The notes under the pieces: model-generated
Seen by the model: only the letters and a program-made list of their open reading frames with translations
Told to the model about the DNA's origin: nothing
Databases searched by the model: none
Part shown: positions 8,088-19,016 of the stretch, piece after piece
Layout of the letters: each line of letters opens with the position of its first letter
Numbering within the stretch: the first letter of the stretch is position 1
Translations under genes and position numbers: made by a program
Origin: Cupriavidus necator
Lineage (GTDB): Bacteria; Pseudomonadota; Gammaproteobacteria; Burkholderiales; Burkholderiaceae
Reading direction: 5' to 3'
Assembly: GCF_013141915.1 (NCBI RefSeq)
Contig: NZ_SROX01000002.1
Location: forward strand, 186,001-250,000
Length of the DNA stretch: 64,000 nucleotides

Positions 8088-9533
8088 ATGTCCCACCCCG
8101 AACAAGGCCAACCTAACCCTTCCCCGTCCCCGTCTTCCCGCCCGCCCCTGCCGCCAGGCACCCCGCGCAGGAACCGGCGCGGCCTGTATGCCGGGCTGCT
8201 GGTGCTGTTGCTGGCCGGGGGTGGCTGGTACTGGTATGCGCACCGCGGCGACGCCCCCAAGGGCATCGCCGGGGGCCCGGGCGGCGCCAGCGGCCCCGCG
8301 GCGGGAGGTCCCGGCGGCCCGGGCGGGCGCGCCGGCATGCCGCGCTCTCCGGTGGTGGTAGCCACCGTGGTCCAGCGCGACATGGAGGTGGTCCTGAACG
8401 GGCTGGGCAACGTGACCCCGGTCTCGAACGTCACCGTGCGCGCGCAGGTGTCCGGGCCGCTGCTCAAGGTGCTGTTCAAGGAAGGCCAGATGGTCAAGGC
8501 CGGCGACGTGCTGGCCGAGATCGACCCGCGCCCGTTCCAGGCCGCGCTCGACCAGGCCGTGGGCCAGCTGGCGCGCGACCAGGCGCTGCTGCAGAACGCC
8601 CGGCTGGACCAGCAGCGCTACCGCACCCTGCTGGGCCAGGACTCGATCTCCAAGCAGCAGGTCGACACCCAGGACGCACTGGTGCGCCAGTACGAGGGTG
8701 TGGTCAAGACCGACCAGGGCAATGTCGCCAACGCGCGGCTGCAGCTCGGCTATACGAAGATCGTCGCGCCGGTGTCGGGCCGCATCGGCCTGCGCCAGGT
8801 CGATCCGGGCAACATCGTCAATACCGGCGACACCAACGGCATCGCGCTGATCACGCAGATCCAGCCGATCGCCGTGATGTACACCATCCCCGAGGACAAC
8901 CTGCCGTCGGTGCTGAAGAAGCTCAACGCCGGCGAAAAGCTGCCGGTGCAGGCCTGGGACCGCCAGGTGCGCAACCAGCTCGGCGAAGGCACGCTGCTGA
9001 CCACCGACAACCAGATCGACACCACCACCGGCACGGTCAAGCTCAAGGCGGTATTCCCCAACGCCGACGGCATGCTGTTCCCCAACCAGTTCGTCAACGT
9101 GCGCACGCGCGTCGACACGCTCAAGGACGCCACCGTGGTGCCGGTGGCGGCGATCCAGCGCGGCCAGCAGGGCACCTTCGTCTATACCGTGGACGAAGCC
9201 AGCAAGGTCAAGGTGCAGGTGGTCACGCTGGGCCCCGGCGACGGCAGCCGCAGTGCGGTGCTCAAGGGCCTGGCGCCCGGCCAGCGCGTGGTGGTGGACG
9301 GCGCCGACCGGCTCAAGGAAGGCATGACGGTCGAAACTGTCGACCCGGCGGCGCGCGCCGCCGCGGTGGCGCCGGCCAGCCAGCCGCGTGCGCGCGCGCG
9401 GCGCCATCGCGACGGCGCCGGCGGTGCCAGCGGCGCGCAGGCCGATGCCGGCGCGGGCGGCGCCTCGGCGCCGCCAGGGGAACGCCGGCGCCACCGCGAT
9501 GCCGGCACCGGCGCGAGCGCGCCGCAGCAGTAA
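8088..9533 (+). CDS. mdtA: RND efflux periplasmic adaptor (membrane fusion protein), MdtA-type
   Basis: 481 residues: a Pro/Ser-rich cytoplasmic N-terminus, one membrane anchor (about 28-46, GLYAGLLVLLLAGGGWYWY), then the adaptor body. The biotinyl-lipoyl half-motifs (VRAQVSGPLLKVLFKEGQMV and GYTKIVAPVSGRIGLRQVDPG) flank an alpha-hairpin. It bridges the MdtB/MdtC pump to the outer-membrane channel encoded three genes on. The C-terminus carries an odd Arg/Gly/Ala-rich tail of about 50 residues in which RRHRD-type blocks occur twice. It is followed after 9 bases by mdtB. The start at 8088 gives the shortest cytoplasmic tail before the anchor; upstream in-frame codons look non-coding. Confidence 0.9.
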   Translation: MSHPEQGQPNPSPSPSSRPPLPPGTPRRNRRGLYAGLLVLLLAGGGWYWYAHRGDAPKGIAGGPGGASGPAAGGPGGPGGRAGMPRSPVVVATVVQRDMEVVLNGLGNVTPVSNVTVRAQVSGPLLKVLFKEGQMVKAGDVLAEIDPRPFQAALDQAVGQLARDQALLQNARLDQQRYRTLLGQDSISKQQVDTQDALVRQYEGVVKTDQGNVANARLQLGYTKIVAPVSGRIGLRQVDPGNIVNTGDTNGIALITQIQPIAVMYTIPEDNLPSVLKKLNAGEKLPVQAWDRQVRNQLGEGTLLTTDNQIDTTTGTVKLKAVFPNADGMLFPNQFVNVRTRVDTLKDATVVPVAAIQRGQQGTFVYTVDEASKVKVQVVTLGPGDGSRSAVLKGLAPGQRVVVDGADRLKEGMTVETVDPAARAAAVAPASQPRARARRHRDGAGGASGAQADAGAGGASAPPGERRRHRDAGTGASAPQQ

Positions 9534-9542
9534 GGACACCGC

Positions 9543-12500
9543 ATGAACCCGTCCCGCCTCTTCATCGAGCGCCCGGTCGCCACGGCGCTGCTGATGCTGG
9601 CCATCCTGCTGTCCGGGCTGGTGGCCTACCGGCTGCTGCCGCTGTCGGCGCTGCCCGAGGTCGACTACCCGACCATCCAGGTCACTACGCTGTACCCCGG
9701 CGCCAGCCCCGACGTGATGACCTCGGCGGTGACCGCGCCGCTGGAGCGCCAGTTCGGCCAGATGCCGGGGCTCAAGCAGATGTCGTCGTCCTCGTCGGGC
9801 GGCGCCTCGGTGATCACGCTGCAGTTCGAGCTGACGCTGCCGCTGGACGTGGCCGAGCAGGAAGTGCAGGCCGCCATCAACGCCGGCAGCAACCTGCTGC
9901 CGTCCGACCTGCCGATGCCGCCGGTCTACAGCAAGGTCAACCCGGCCGACGCGCCGATCATGACCATCGCCATGACGTCGGACACCATGCCGCTGCCCAA
10001 GCTGCAGGACATGGTCGATACACGCGTGGCGCAGAAGATCTCGCAGATCCAGGGCGTGGGCCTGGTCACCATCAGCGGCGGCCAGCGCCCGGCGGTGCGG
10101 ATCCAGGCCAACCCGGCTGCGCTGGCGTCGCTGGGCATGTCGATCGACGACCTGCGCACCGCCATCGGGGCGTCCAACGTCAACGGTGCCAAGGGCAGCT
10201 TCGACGGCCCGCAGCGCGCCTCCACCATCGACGCCAACGACCAGCTGCGCTCAGCCGACGAATACCGCCAGATCATCCTGGGCTACAAGAACGGCGCGCC
10301 GATCCGCATTACCGACGTGGCCGAGATCGTCGACGGTCCCGAGAACAGCCGCCTCGCCGCCTGGGCCAACGACAAGCCCGCGATCGTGCTGAACATCCAG
10401 CGCCAGCCGGGCGCCAACGTGATCGAGGTGGTCGACCGCATCAAGGCGCTGCTGCCACAGTTGCAGACCTCGCTGCCGGCGTCGGTCCACGTGCAGCTGC
10501 TGACCGACCGCACCACCACCATCCGCGCCTCGGTCGAGGACGTGCAGTTCGAGCTGCTGCTGGCGATCGCGCTGGTGGTGCTGGTGATCTTCCTGTTCCT
10601 GCGCAATATCCCCGCCACCATCATCCCCGGCGTGGCGGTGCCGCTATCGCTGGTGGGCACCTTCGGCGTGATGTACCTGGCGGGGTTCTCGATCAACAAC
10701 CTGACGCTGATGGCGCTGACCATCGCCACCGGCTTCGTGGTCGATGACGCGATCGTGATGATCGAGAACATCATGCGCTACATCGAAAAGGGCGACTCGC
10801 CGATGCAGGCGGCGCTGAAGGGCTCCAGGCAGATCGGCTTCACCATCATCTCGCTGACGTTCTCGCTGGTGGCGGTGCTGATCCCGCTGCTGTTCATGGG
10901 CGACGTGGTGGGCCGCCTGTTCCGCGAGTTCGCGATCACGCTGGCGGTGTCGATCCTGATCTCGGCGGTGGTGTCGCTGACGCTCACGCCGATGATGTGC
11001 GCGCGCCTGCTGCACCACGTGCCGGAAGAAAAGCTGTCGCGCTTCCACCGCGCCACCGGCCGCTTCTTCGACGACGTGATTGCGCGCTACGGCCGCGGCC
11101 TGGAGTGGGTGCTGGATCGCCAGAAGGCCACGCTGGTGGTGGCGGTGGCCACGCTGGCGCTGACCGTGCTGCTGTACCTGCTGGTGCCCAAGGGCTTCTT
11201 CCCGGTGCAGGACACCGGCGTGATCCAGGGCATCACCGAAGCGGCGCAGACCACCTCGTTCAGCGCCATGGCGCGCAAGCAGGAAGCCGTGGCCAAGGTG
11301 GTGATGCAGGACCCGGCGGTGGCCAGCCTGTCGTCGTTCATCGGCGTGGACGGCAGCAATACCACGCTCAATGCCGGGCGCATGCTGATCAACCTCAAGC
11401 CCAAGGGCGAGCGCGATGCCATCGACGTGGTCACGCAGCGGCTGCAGCAGGCGGTGCACGACCTCGGCGGCGTGTCGCTGTACACGCAGCCGGTGCAGGA
11501 CCTGACCATCGAGGACAAGGTCTCGCGCACGCAGTACCAGTTCACGGTGGAGGATCCCGATCCCGCGACGCTGGCCACGTGGGTGCCGAAACTGGTGGAG
11601 CGGCTGCGCCAGGAGCCCGAACTGCGCGACGTCACCAGCGACCAGCAGAACAACGGCCTGCGCGCCTATGTCGATATCGACCGCGACGCCGCGGCGCGCT
11701 TCGGCATCACCACCGCGGTGATCGACAGCGCGCTGTACAGCGCTTTTGGCCAGCGGCTGGTGTCGACCATTTTCACGCAGTCGAGCCAGTACCGCGTGGT
11801 GCTCGAGACCATGCCGGAATTCCGCAAGAGCCCGCAGTCGCTGGCCGAGCTGCGCCTGCCTTCGTCTTCCGGCGGCCAGGTGCCGCTAGGCGCATTTGCG
11901 CGCATCACTGAGCGCACCGGGCCGCTGGTAATCAACCACCAGGGACAGTTCCCCGCGGCGACGATCTCGTTCAACCTGGCCCGCGGCGAATCACTGGGCG
12001 CGGCGGTCGACAAGATCACGCAGGTCGAGCATGAGCTGGGGCTGCCGATCTCGATGCAGACCAGCTTCCAGGGCGCGGCGCTGGCGTTCCGTGCGTCGCT
12101 GTCGAACACGCTGTGGCTGATCCTGGCCGCGGTGGTGACGATGTATATCGTGCTGGGCGTGCTGTATGAAAGCACCATCCACCCGGTCACGATCCTGTCG
12201 ACGCTGCCGTCGGCCGGCGTCGGCGCGTTGCTGGCGCTGCTGGTGGCGGGCCAGGACCTGGGCATCATCGCCATCATCGGCATCATCCTGCTGATCGGCA
12301 TCGTCAAGAAGAACGCGATCATGATGATCGACTTCGCGCTCGAGGCCGAGCGCGAAGGCGGCATGCGCCCGCGTGACGCAATCTTCCAGGCCTGCCTGCT
12401 GCGCTTCCGCCCGATCCTGATGACTACCATGGCCGCGCTGCTGGCGGCGCTGCCGCTGATGCTGGGCTCGGGCATCGGCAGCGAGCTGCGCCGGCCGCTG

Positions 12501-12671
12501 GGCGTGACCATGGTGGGCGGGCTGCTGGTGAGCCAGGTGCTGACGCTGTTCACCACGCCGGTGATCTACCTCGCCTTCGACCGCGTGGCGACGCGTGTGA
12601 AGGACTGGCGCAAGCGCCGCTTCGGCGATCCCGAGGAAGGCGGCACTGGCGAGGAGCCGGCCCAGCGATGA
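9543..12671 (+). CDS. mdtB: RND multidrug transporter subunit MdtB
   Basis: 1042 residues, the full RND length with two six-helix halves separated by periplasmic domains. It starts [20 protein letters not shown], as MdtB does. The fourth-helix motif [14 protein letters not shown] carries the paired Asp residues of the proton relay, and [20 protein letters not shown] is the second-half signature. In E. coli MdtB and MdtC form a B2C heterotrimer that exports bile salts, novobiocin and similar compounds; the same assembly is inferred here because mdtC follows with a 4-base overlap. Drug specificity cannot be read from the sequence. Confidence 0.92.
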   Translation: MNPSRLFIERPVATALLMLAILLSGLVAYRLLPLSALPEVDYPTIQVTTLYPGASPDVMTSAVTAPLERQFGQMPGLKQMSSSSSGGASVITLQFELTLPLDVAEQEVQAAINAGSNLLPSDLPMPPVYSKVNPADAPIMTIAMTSDTMPLPKLQDMVDTRVAQKISQIQGVGLVTISGGQRPAVRIQANPAALASLGMSIDDLRTAIGASNVNGAKGSFDGPQRASTIDANDQLRSADEYRQIILGYKNGAPIRITDVAEIVDGPENSRLAAWANDKPAIVLNIQRQPGANVIEVVDRIKALLPQLQTSLPASVHVQLLTDRTTTIRASVEDVQFELLLAIALVVLVIFLFLRNIPATIIPGVAVPLSLVGTFGVMYLAGFSINNLTLMALTIATGFVVDDAIVMIENIMRYIEKGDSPMQAALKGSRQIGFTIISLTFSLVAVLIPLLFMGDVVGRLFREFAITLAVSILISAVVSLTLTPMMCARLLHHVPEEKLSRFHRATGRFFDDVIARYGRGLEWVLDRQKATLVVAVATLALTVLLYLLVPKGFFPVQDTGVIQGITEAAQTTSFSAMARKQEAVAKVVMQDPAVASLSSFIGVDGSNTTLNAGRMLINLKPKGERDAIDVVTQRLQQAVHDLGGVSLYTQPVQDLTIEDKVSRTQYQFTVEDPDPATLATWVPKLVERLRQEPELRDVTSDQQNNGLRAYVDIDRDAAARFGITTAVIDSALYSAFGQRLVSTIFTQSSQYRVVLETMPEFRKSPQSLAELRLPSSSGGQVPLGAFARITERTGPLVINHQGQFPAATISFNLARGESLGAAVDKITQVEHELGLPISMQTSFQGAALAFRASLSNTLWLILAAVVTMYIVLGVLYESTIHPVTILSTLPSAGVGALLALLVAGQDLGIIAIIGIILLIGIVKKNAIMMIDFALEAEREGGMRPRDAIFQACLLRFRPILMTTMAALLAALPLMLGSGIGSELRRPLGVTMVGGLLVSQVLTLFTTPVIYLAFDRVATRVKDWRKRRFGDPEEGGTGEEPAQR

Positions 12672-15600
12672 ACCTGTCCGCCGCCTTTATCCACCGCCCG
12701 GTCGCAACCGCGCTGCTGACGCTCGGCATCCTGCTGGCGGGGCTGGCCGCACTGCGGCTGCTGCCGGTGTCGCCGCTGCCGCAGGTGGACTTCCCCACCA
12801 TCTCGGTATCGGCGTCGCTGCCTGGCGCCAGTCCGGAAACCATGGCCGCCACCGTGGCCACGCCGCTGGAGCGTGCGCTCGGCACCATCGCCGGCGTGAC
12901 CGAGATCACCTCGAGCAGCTCGCTGGGTTCGACCCGCGTGACGCTGCAGTTCGACCTGTCGCGCAACATCGACGGCGCCGCGCGCGACGTGCAGGCCGCC
13001 ATCAACGCCTCGCGCGCGACGCTGCCGACCAGCCTGCCCAACAACCCGACCTACCGCAAGGTCAACCCGGCCGACGCGCCGATCATGATCATCGCGCTGA
13101 CCTCGCCGACCATGACGCGCGGGCAGCTGTACGACGCGGCCTCGACCATCCTGGCGCAGAAGCTGTCGCAGGTCGAGGGCGTGGGCCAGGTCACCATCGG
13201 CGGGGCCTCGCTGCCGGCGGTGCGGGTGGAGCTGAACCCCACCGCGCTGAACAACTACGGCATCTCGCTCGAGGACGTGCGCAGCACCATCAGCGCGACC
13301 AACGCCAACCGGCCGCTCGGCACGCTGGAGAACGCCGGCAACAACTGGCAGGTCTACGCCAACGACCAGGCGATGAAGGCGGAAGACTACCTGCCGCTGA
13401 TCATCCGCTACGCCACGCCGGGCACGTATTCGTCGGCATCGGCCGGCGCGCTGATCGCCGGCACCGCCAACGCCGCCGCCAGCGGCGGGGTCAGCACCAA
13501 GGTGGTCAACGGCGTCACCGTGACCACGCTGACCACCAGCAGCGGCACCACCACCATCACCAGCGGCGCCACCGGCGGCGCCAGCGCCACCAGCGGGCCG
13601 AATGCGTTCGCGGTGCCGGTGCGGCTGCGCGACGTGGCCAATGTGGTCGATTCGGTGCAGGACATCCGCAATGCCGGCTCGGCCAACGGCAAGCCGTCGG
13701 TGCTGCTGGTGCTGAACCGCTCGCCCGGCGCCAACATCATCGAGACCGTCGACCGCGTCAACGCGATGCTGCCGCAACTGCAGAAGATGATCCCGGCGGC
13801 GATCTCGATGGACGTGATGATGGACCGCACGCCCACCATCCGCGCCTCGCTGCGCGAGGTCGAGCACACGCTGATGATCTCGGTGGCGCTGGTGATCATG
13901 GTGGTGTTCGTGTTCCTGCGCAACGTGCGCGCCACCTTCATTCCCAGCGTGGCGGTGCCGGTATCGCTGATCGGCACGTTCTCGGTGATGTACCTGGCCG
14001 GGTTCTCGCTGAACAACCTGTCGCTGATGGCGCTGACCATCGCCACCGGCTTCGTCGTCGACGATGCCATCGTGGTGCTGGAGAACATCTCGCGCCATAT
14101 CGAGGCAGGCATGAAGCCGCTCGCCGCCGCGTTGCGCGGCGCGCGCGAGGTCGGCTTCACGGTGCTATCGATGAGCCTGTCGCTGATCGCGGTGTTTATT
14201 CCGCTGTTGATGATGGGCGGCATCGTCGGCCGGCTGTTCCAGGAGTTCGCGATCACGCTGTCGGTGGCGATCCTGGTGTCGCTGGTGGTCTCGCTGACCA
14301 CCACGCCGATGATGTGCGCGCGGCTGCTGCGCCCGGCGGAGCCGGAGAAGCAGGGCCGCTTCTTCCGCGCCACCGAGCGCATGTTCCAGTGGTTGCATGA
14401 CGGCTATGCGCGCTCGCTGTCGACCGCGCTGCGGCTGAGCCCGCTGGTATGGCTGGTGCTGATCGCCACCATCGCGCTGAACGTGTACCTGTATGTAATC
14501 GTGCCCAAGGGCTTCTTCCCGCAGCAGGATACGGGACGGCTGATCGGCTTTATCCGCGCCGACCAGGCCACCTCGTTCCAGGCCATGCGCGGCAAGCTCG
14601 ACAGCTTCATCAAGATCGTCCAGTCAGACCCGGCGGTGGTCAACGTGACCGGCTTTACCGGCGGCTCGCAGCGCAATACCGGGCAGATGTTCGTCACGCT
14701 CAAGCCGCTGTCGGAGCGCAGGGAATCGGCCGACGCCATCATCGCGCGGCTGCGCGGCAAGCTGGCCAAGGAGCCCGGCGCGAGCCTGTTCCTGCAGTCG
14801 GTGCAGGACATCCGAGTGGGCGGGCGCCAGAGCAGTTCGCAATACCAGTTCACGCTGCAGTCCGACGACCTGGAAGTACTGCGCACGTGGGAGCCCAAGG
14901 TGCGCGCGGCGCTGTCCAACCTGAAGGGGCTGGAGGACATCGACACCGACACCAACGACAAGGGCCTGCAGACCTCGGTGATCATCGACCGCGATGCCGC
15001 CTCGCGCCTGGGCGTGACCGCGCAGCAGGTCGATGCGGTGCTCAACGATGCCTTCGGCCAGCGGCTGGTGTCGACCATCTACCATCCGCTCAACCAGTAC
15101 CGCGTGGTGATGGAACTGAGCCAGGAATACCTGCAAGGGCCCGATGCGCTCAAGGACATCTATGTGGTCACCGGCAATGGCAAGCGCGTGCCGCTGGCCG
15201 CGTTCGCGCGCGTGACGCCGAGCAGCACGCCGCTGGGCGTGAACCACCAGGGCCAGTTCGCGGCCTCTACGATCTCGTTCAACCTGGCCGAGGGCACTTC
15301 GCTGTCGCAGGCGACCGACGCGATCACGCGCGAGATGGCGCGCATCGGCGCGCCCGAGACGCTGCGCGCCAACTTCCAGGGCGGCGCCAAGGCGTTCCAG
15401 GATTCGCTCAAGAGCCAGCCGATCCTGATCCTGGCGGCGCTGATCACGATCTATATCGTGCTGGGCGTGCTTTATGAAAGCTACGTGCACCCGCTGACGA
15501 TCCTGTCGACGCTGCCGTCAGCCGGCGTCGGCGCACTGCTGGCGCTGCTGGCATCGAAGACCGACTTCAGCATCATCGCGCTGATCGGCGTGATCCTGCT

Positions 15601-15967
15601 GATCGGCATCGTCAAGAAGAACGCGATCATGATGATCGACTTCGCCATCGACGCCGAGCGGCGCGAGGGGCTGTCGCCGCGCGACGCCATCTACCGCGCC
15701 TGCCTGCTGCGCTTCCGCCCGATCCTGATGACCACCATGGCCGCGCTGCTGGGCGCTGTGCCGCTCGCGCTGGGCCGCGGCGACGGCGCCGAGCTGCGCG
15801 CGCCGCTGGGCATTTCCATTGTCGGCGGGCTGGTGGTGAGCCAGCTGCTGACGCTGTACACCACGCCGGTGGTCTACCTGACGCTGGACCGCTGGCGCCT
15901 GCGGGTCAAGGCCTGGCGCCAGCGCCGCCGCGGCGCCGGCACGCCTGACCAGCCGGCCGCCGTTTAG
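12668..15967 (+). CDS. mdtC: RND multidrug transporter subunit MdtC with a Ser/Thr/Gly-rich insertion
   Basis: 1099 residues, longer than the usual roughly 1025-1040. It is a paralogue of mdtB (start [39 protein letters not shown] in helix 4; [20 protein letters not shown]). The extra length is a block at about residues 250-312, between [10 protein letters not shown] and [11 protein letters not shown], composed almost only of Ser, Thr, Gly, Ala and Val (for instance [20 protein letters not shown]). By alignment with MdtC this falls in the periplasmic funnel/docking hairpin. It overlaps mdtB by 4 bases and would form the MdtB2C pump with MdtA and the following outer-membrane channel. Confidence 0.92.
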   Translation: MNLSAAFIHRPVATALLTLGILLAGLAALRLLPVSPLPQVDFPTISVSASLPGASPETMAATVATPLERALGTIAGVTEITSSSSLGSTRVTLQFDLSRNIDGAARDVQAAINASRATLPTSLPNNPTYRKVNPADAPIMIIALTSPTMTRGQLYDAASTILAQKLSQVEGVGQVTIGGASLPAVRVELNPTALNNYGISLEDVRSTISATNANRPLGTLENAGNNWQVYANDQAMKAEDYLPLIIRYATPGTYSSASAGALIAGTANAAASGGVSTKVVNGVTVTTLTTSSGTTTITSGATGGASATSGPNAFAVPVRLRDVANVVDSVQDIRNAGSANGKPSVLLVLNRSPGANIIETVDRVNAMLPQLQKMIPAAISMDVMMDRTPTIRASLREVEHTLMISVALVIMVVFVFLRNVRATFIPSVAVPVSLIGTFSVMYLAGFSLNNLSLMALTIATGFVVDDAIVVLENISRHIEAGMKPLAAALRGAREVGFTVLSMSLSLIAVFIPLLMMGGIVGRLFQEFAITLSVAILVSLVVSLTTTPMMCARLLRPAEPEKQGRFFRATERMFQWLHDGYARSLSTALRLSPLVWLVLIATIALNVYLYVIVPKGFFPQQDTGRLIGFIRADQATSFQAMRGKLDSFIKIVQSDPAVVNVTGFTGGSQRNTGQMFVTLKPLSERRESADAIIARLRGKLAKEPGASLFLQSVQDIRVGGRQSSSQYQFTLQSDDLEVLRTWEPKVRAALSNLKGLEDIDTDTNDKGLQTSVIIDRDAASRLGVTAQQVDAVLNDAFGQRLVSTIYHPLNQYRVVMELSQEYLQGPDALKDIYVVTGNGKRVPLAAFARVTPSSTPLGVNHQGQFAASTISFNLAEGTSLSQATDAITREMARIGAPETLRANFQGGAKAFQDSLKSQPILILAALITIYIVLGVLYESYVHPLTILSTLPSAGVGALLALLASKTDFSIIALIGVILLIGIVKKNAIMMIDFAIDAERREGLSPRDAIYRACLLRFRPILMTTMAALLGAVPLALGRGDGAELRAPLGISIVGGLVVSQLLTLYTTPVVYLTLDRWRLRVKAWRQRRRGAGTPDQPAAV

Positions 15968-15984
15968 TGATGCAGAGATTCGCC

Positions 15985-17466
15985 ATGACCGCTTTTTCTC
16001 GTTTGCTGACCCATGCCCTGCCGCTGCCGCTGGCATGCACGCTGCTGCTGGCCGGCTGCGCCGTGGGCCCCGACTACCAGCGCCCCGATGCGCCGGTGTC
16101 CGAATCCTTCAAGGAAGCCGATGCCGCCACCCCGGCCTGGCGCGGCGACTGGAAGCCCGCCGAGCCGCAGGATGCGCTGGCGCGCGCCGACTGGTGGACG
16201 GTGTTCGGCGACGCGCAGCTCGATGCGCTGATGGCCGAGGTGCAGATCTCGAACCAGAACATCAAGGCCGCCGAGGCCCAGTATCGCCAGGCGGTGGCGT
16301 CGCTGCAGGCGGCGCGCGCGGGATTCTTCCCCACCGTTGATGCGCAGGCCGGTGCGTCGCGCGCGCGCGGCGCCAGCGGCAACACGCTCAACGGGCAGAA
16401 CCTCACACTGGGTGCGACCTGGGAGCTGGATGTCTGGGGCCGCGTGCGGCGCCAGGTAGAAAGCAGCGAGGCCGGCGCGCAGGCGAGCGAGGCCGACCTG
16501 GCCTCGACGCTGCTGTCGACGCAGGCGACGCTGGCGCAGAGCTACTTCCTGCTGCGCGTGGCCGATGCGCAGAAGGCGCTGCTGGACCGCACCGTGGCCG
16601 ACTACCAGAAGTCGCTGCAGCTGGTGCAGAACCAGTACGCGGCGGGCACCGCGCAGCGTTCCGACGTGCTGCAGTCCGAGACCCAGCTCAAGAGCGCGCA
16701 GGCGCAGCAGATCGATATCCAGATCACGCGCGCGCAGCTGGAGCACGCCATCGCCGTGCTGGTCGGCAAGCCGCCCGCGGCGCTGTCGCTGGCCGCCGGC
16801 GAATTCCGCGCCGCCGCGCCGCGCGTGCCGGCCGCGCTGCCATCGCAACTGCTGGAGCGCCGCCCCGACATCGGCGCGGCCGAGCGCCGCATGGCGTCGG
16901 CCAATGCGCAAATCGGCGTGGCGCAGGCGGCCTACTACCCGACCCTGTCGCTGTCGGCCAGCGGCGGGCTGACGGCCAGCACGCTGGCGCGCTGGATGTC
17001 GCTGCCGGACCGGATCTGGTCGATCGGCGGCGGGCTGGCCGGCACGCTGTTCGACGGCGGCGCGCGCCGCGCGGCCAAGGCGCAGGCGGTGGCCGCCTAC
17101 GACCAGACCGTGGCCAACTACCGCCAGACCGTGCTGGGCGCATTCCAGGAAGTCGAGGACAACCTCGCCGCGCAGCGGCTGCTGGAACAGGAGGCGGTGG
17201 TGCAGAACGACGCGCTGCGCTCGGCGCGCGAGGCGCTGGCGCTGGTCAACAACCGCTACCGCGCCGGCACCGCAGGCCTGCTCGACGTGCTCACGGCGCA
17301 GACCAGCGCCTACACCGCCGAGCGCACCGCGCTGTCGATCAGCGGGCGCCAGTACACCGCGGCGGTGGTGCTGATCAAGGCGCTGGGCGGCGGCTGGCAC
17401 GCGCAGCCGGCAAGCGGCGGCGCTGGCGGCGCGGCCCCGGCAGCTGCCACTGTCGGACAGCGCTAG
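15985..17466 (+). CDS. Outer-membrane efflux lipoprotein (NodT/OprM family)
   Basis: About 493 residues. A lipoprotein signal with lipobox LLAGC precedes the family start AVGPDYQRPDAPV. Two TolC-type repeats follow, each with long coiled-coil helices (VEISNQNIKAAEAQYRQA and related segments) and LLERRPDIGAAERRMASAN, the classic NodT signature. It forms the trimeric outer-membrane exit duct for the MdtABC pump. Start choice: GTG 15967, ATG 15970 and ATG 15985 are in frame; I prefer 15985 because AGAG lies at a sensible distance upstream. The last bases overlap the convergent LysR gene, so there is no room for a terminator. Confidence 0.9.
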   Translation: MTAFSRLLTHALPLPLACTLLLAGCAVGPDYQRPDAPVSESFKEADAATPAWRGDWKPAEPQDALARADWWTVFGDAQLDALMAEVQISNQNIKAAEAQYRQAVASLQAARAGFFPTVDAQAGASRARGASGNTLNGQNLTLGATWELDVWGRVRRQVESSEAGAQASEADLASTLLSTQATLAQSYFLLRVADAQKALLDRTVADYQKSLQLVQNQYAAGTAQRSDVLQSETQLKSAQAQQIDIQITRAQLEHAIAVLVGKPPAALSLAAGEFRAAAPRVPAALPSQLLERRPDIGAAERRMASANAQIGVAQAAYYPTLSLSASGGLTASTLARWMSLPDRIWSIGGGLAGTLFDGGARRAAKAQAVAAYDQTVANYRQTVLGAFQEVEDNLAAQRLLEQEAVVQNDALRSAREALALVNNRYRAGTAGLLDVLTAQTSAYTAERTALSISGRQYTAAVVLIKALGGGWHAQPASGGAGGAAPAAATVGQR

Positions 17467-18365
17467 GCGCCGCGCTGTGGCGCGCTCGGCAACGGCTGCG
17501 CGCAGATGCGCTCGCGCAGCCAGGTGGCGGCCTTGCCCAGCGGCCGCTGCTTGTGCCAGACCAGTTCCATCGCCACCGGCCAGTCCTGCTGCTGGAACGC
17601 CAGCGGCGGCGACACCAGCTGCGCCGCGGCCGGAGAATTGGCCACCACGTGCCATGGCACGAAGGCCCAGCCCAGGCCGCGCTTGACCAGTTCGACGATG
17701 ACCCACTGGCTTTCGACCCACCACACGTCGGCGGCGACGCGCAGCCGCATCTTTTCCTCGCTGTCAGTGCGGGTCGCGACCATCAGCTGGCGGTAGCGCT
17801 TGAGCTCTTCCCAGTCGACCCGCTGCGACGCCAGCGGATGGTCAGGCGCGCACAGGATCTGCATCGGCATCCAGCCCAGCGCATGGAAGCCCAGTTCCGG
17901 CGGCAGCACCTCCTGGCGCCACATGATGCCGAGGTCGGCGCCGCCCTCCAGCACCAGCCGGCTGACGTCCTCCATCAGCGGAAAGAGAAGCTCGAGCTCT
18001 ACCGCCGGGAAGCGCCGGGAAAACTCTTCCAGCAGCCCGCCCAGCGTCTCTTCCGGATACAGCTCGTCCACCGCCAGCACCAGCCGCGTCTCCACGCCCT
18101 CGCCCAGGCTCTTGGCCACGCCGCGGAAATGCTCGCAGCGCTCCAGGATCACGCGCGCCTCGGCCAGCAGCCGCTCGCCGGCCGGGGTCAGCACCGGGTA
18201 GCGGCCGGCACGGTCGAACAAGGCGTTGCCGGCATCGATCTCGAGGTTGGACACCGCCGCACTGACCACCGACTGGGCCTTGCCGAGCCGGCGCGCGGCG
18301 GCGGAAAAAGAGCCGGTGTCGGCCGCCGCGACAAAGGCCTGCAACTGCTCCAGCGAGAGACTCAT
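17463..18365 (-). CDS. LysR-type transcriptional regulator (AceR-like position)
   Basis: 300 residues: N-terminal winged helix-turn-helix (about 1-60, with LEQLQAFVAAADTGSFSAAARRLGKAQSVVS read as the LysR signature) and a C-terminal effector-binding domain. It is divergent from the PACE-family exporter gene with 108 bases between. This is the arrangement of the Acinetobacter aceR-aceI pair, in which the LysR protein activates the exporter on binding chlorhexidine or diamines. An inverted repeat CTATC-N9-GATAG at 18386-18404 in the shared region is a candidate binding site. Its 3' end overlaps the outer-membrane channel gene on the other strand by 3 bases. Confidence 0.88.
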   Translation of the reverse strand: MSLSLEQLQAFVAAADTGSFSAAARRLGKAQSVVSAAVSNLEIDAGNALFDRAGRYPVLTPAGERLLAEARVILERCEHFRGVAKSLGEGVETRLVLAVDELYPEETLGGLLEEFSRRFPAVELELLFPLMEDVSRLVLEGGADLGIMWRQEVLPPELGFHALGWMPMQILCAPDHPLASQRVDWEELKRYRQLMVATRTDSEEKMRLRVAADVWWVESQWVIVELVKRGLGWAFVPWHVVANSPAAAQLVSPPLAFQQQDWPVAMELVWHKQRPLGKAATWLRERICAQPLPSAPQRGA

Positions 18366-18385
18366 CCGTATCTCCGTCTCGTCAT

Positions 18386-18404
18386 CTATCTGTCAAACCG
18401 ATAG
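18386..18404. promoter_or_regulatory. Candidate LysR operator
   Basis: Inverted repeat CTATC-N9-GATAG in the space between the divergent LysR and PACE genes; a further GATAG occurs at 18433-18437. Size and position fit a LysR recognition site, but binding is an inference. Confidence 0.5.
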
Positions 18405-18412
18405 TATCCAAC

Positions 18413-18440
18413 TTGGCAATCCCTGCCCAGCAGATAGACT
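18413..18440 (+). promoter_or_regulatory. Candidate sigma-70 promoter of the PACE gene
   Basis: TTGGCA (18413-18418), 16-base spacer, TAGACT (18435-18440). It sits just downstream of the putative LysR operator, as expected for activation. Confidence 0.5.
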
Positions 18441-18473
18441 AGGCTCCATCGTGTTTGCCCGCAAGGAGAAACC

Positions 18474-18938
18474 ATGCGCAAAACCTGGGACCGGATCCGC
18501 CATGCCGTTGGCTTCGAGGTGGTCGGCCTGCTGATCTTCGCCCCGCTGGCAAGCTGGGCCTTCGGCTATGAACTGCACCAGATGGGGCTGATCGGCGCGG
18601 TCGCCTCGCTGATCGCCACCGGCTGGAACTACCTGTACAACGTGCTGTTCGACCGAGGCATGCTGCGTTTCACCGGCCAGCTGCGCAAGTCGGTGCCAGT
18701 GCGCATGCTGCACGCGCTGCTGTTCGAGTTGGGCCTGCTGGTGGTGTTTTTGCCGTCGCTGGCGTGGTATCTCGACATCAGCTTGCTCGACGCGCTCATC
18801 ATGGACATCGCCGTGGCCGGCTTCTACATGGCCTATGCGCTGGTGTACAACTGGCTGTACGACATCGTCTTCCCGGTGCCGTCGCTCAAGGCACAGGCTA
18901 CGGCCGAAGCCAAGCCGGAAGGCGCAGCGCTGGGCTGA
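18474..18938 (+). CDS. PACE-family (AceI-like) biocide/diamine efflux protein
   Basis: 154 residues with four membrane segments forming two tandem bacterial transmembrane pair domains (about 8-65 and 80-140). Glu15 in HAVGFEVVGLL matches the membrane glutamate essential in AceI. Other family features are NYLYNVLFD at the end of the first pair and YNWLYDIVFP at the end of the second. PACE proteins are proton-coupled exporters of short diamines such as cadaverine and putrescine, and of chlorhexidine and acriflavine. AAGGAG before the ATG is a good ribosome site. The divergent LysR gene is the likely regulator. The true substrate is not visible. Confidence 0.88.
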   Translation: MRKTWDRIRHAVGFEVVGLLIFAPLASWAFGYELHQMGLIGAVASLIATGWNYLYNVLFDRGMLRFTGQLRKSVPVRMLHALLFELGLLVVFLPSLAWYLDISLLDALIMDIAVAGFYMAYALVYNWLYDIVFPVPSLKAQATAEAKPEGAALG

Positions 18939-18988
18939 GCGCGGGTTTTTCCCGACCCCGGCCGCCATGCGCCCGGGGCTTTCCCGTC

Positions 18989-19016
18989 TTGTCGCCCGCG
19001 GTCGAATCGTTATACT
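18989..19016 (+). promoter_or_regulatory. Candidate promoter of the PhzS-like monooxygenase operon
   Basis: TTGTCG (18989-18994), 16-base spacer, TATACT (19011-19016). The -10 box lies inside the long palindrome at 19002-19031. Confidence 0.55.
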
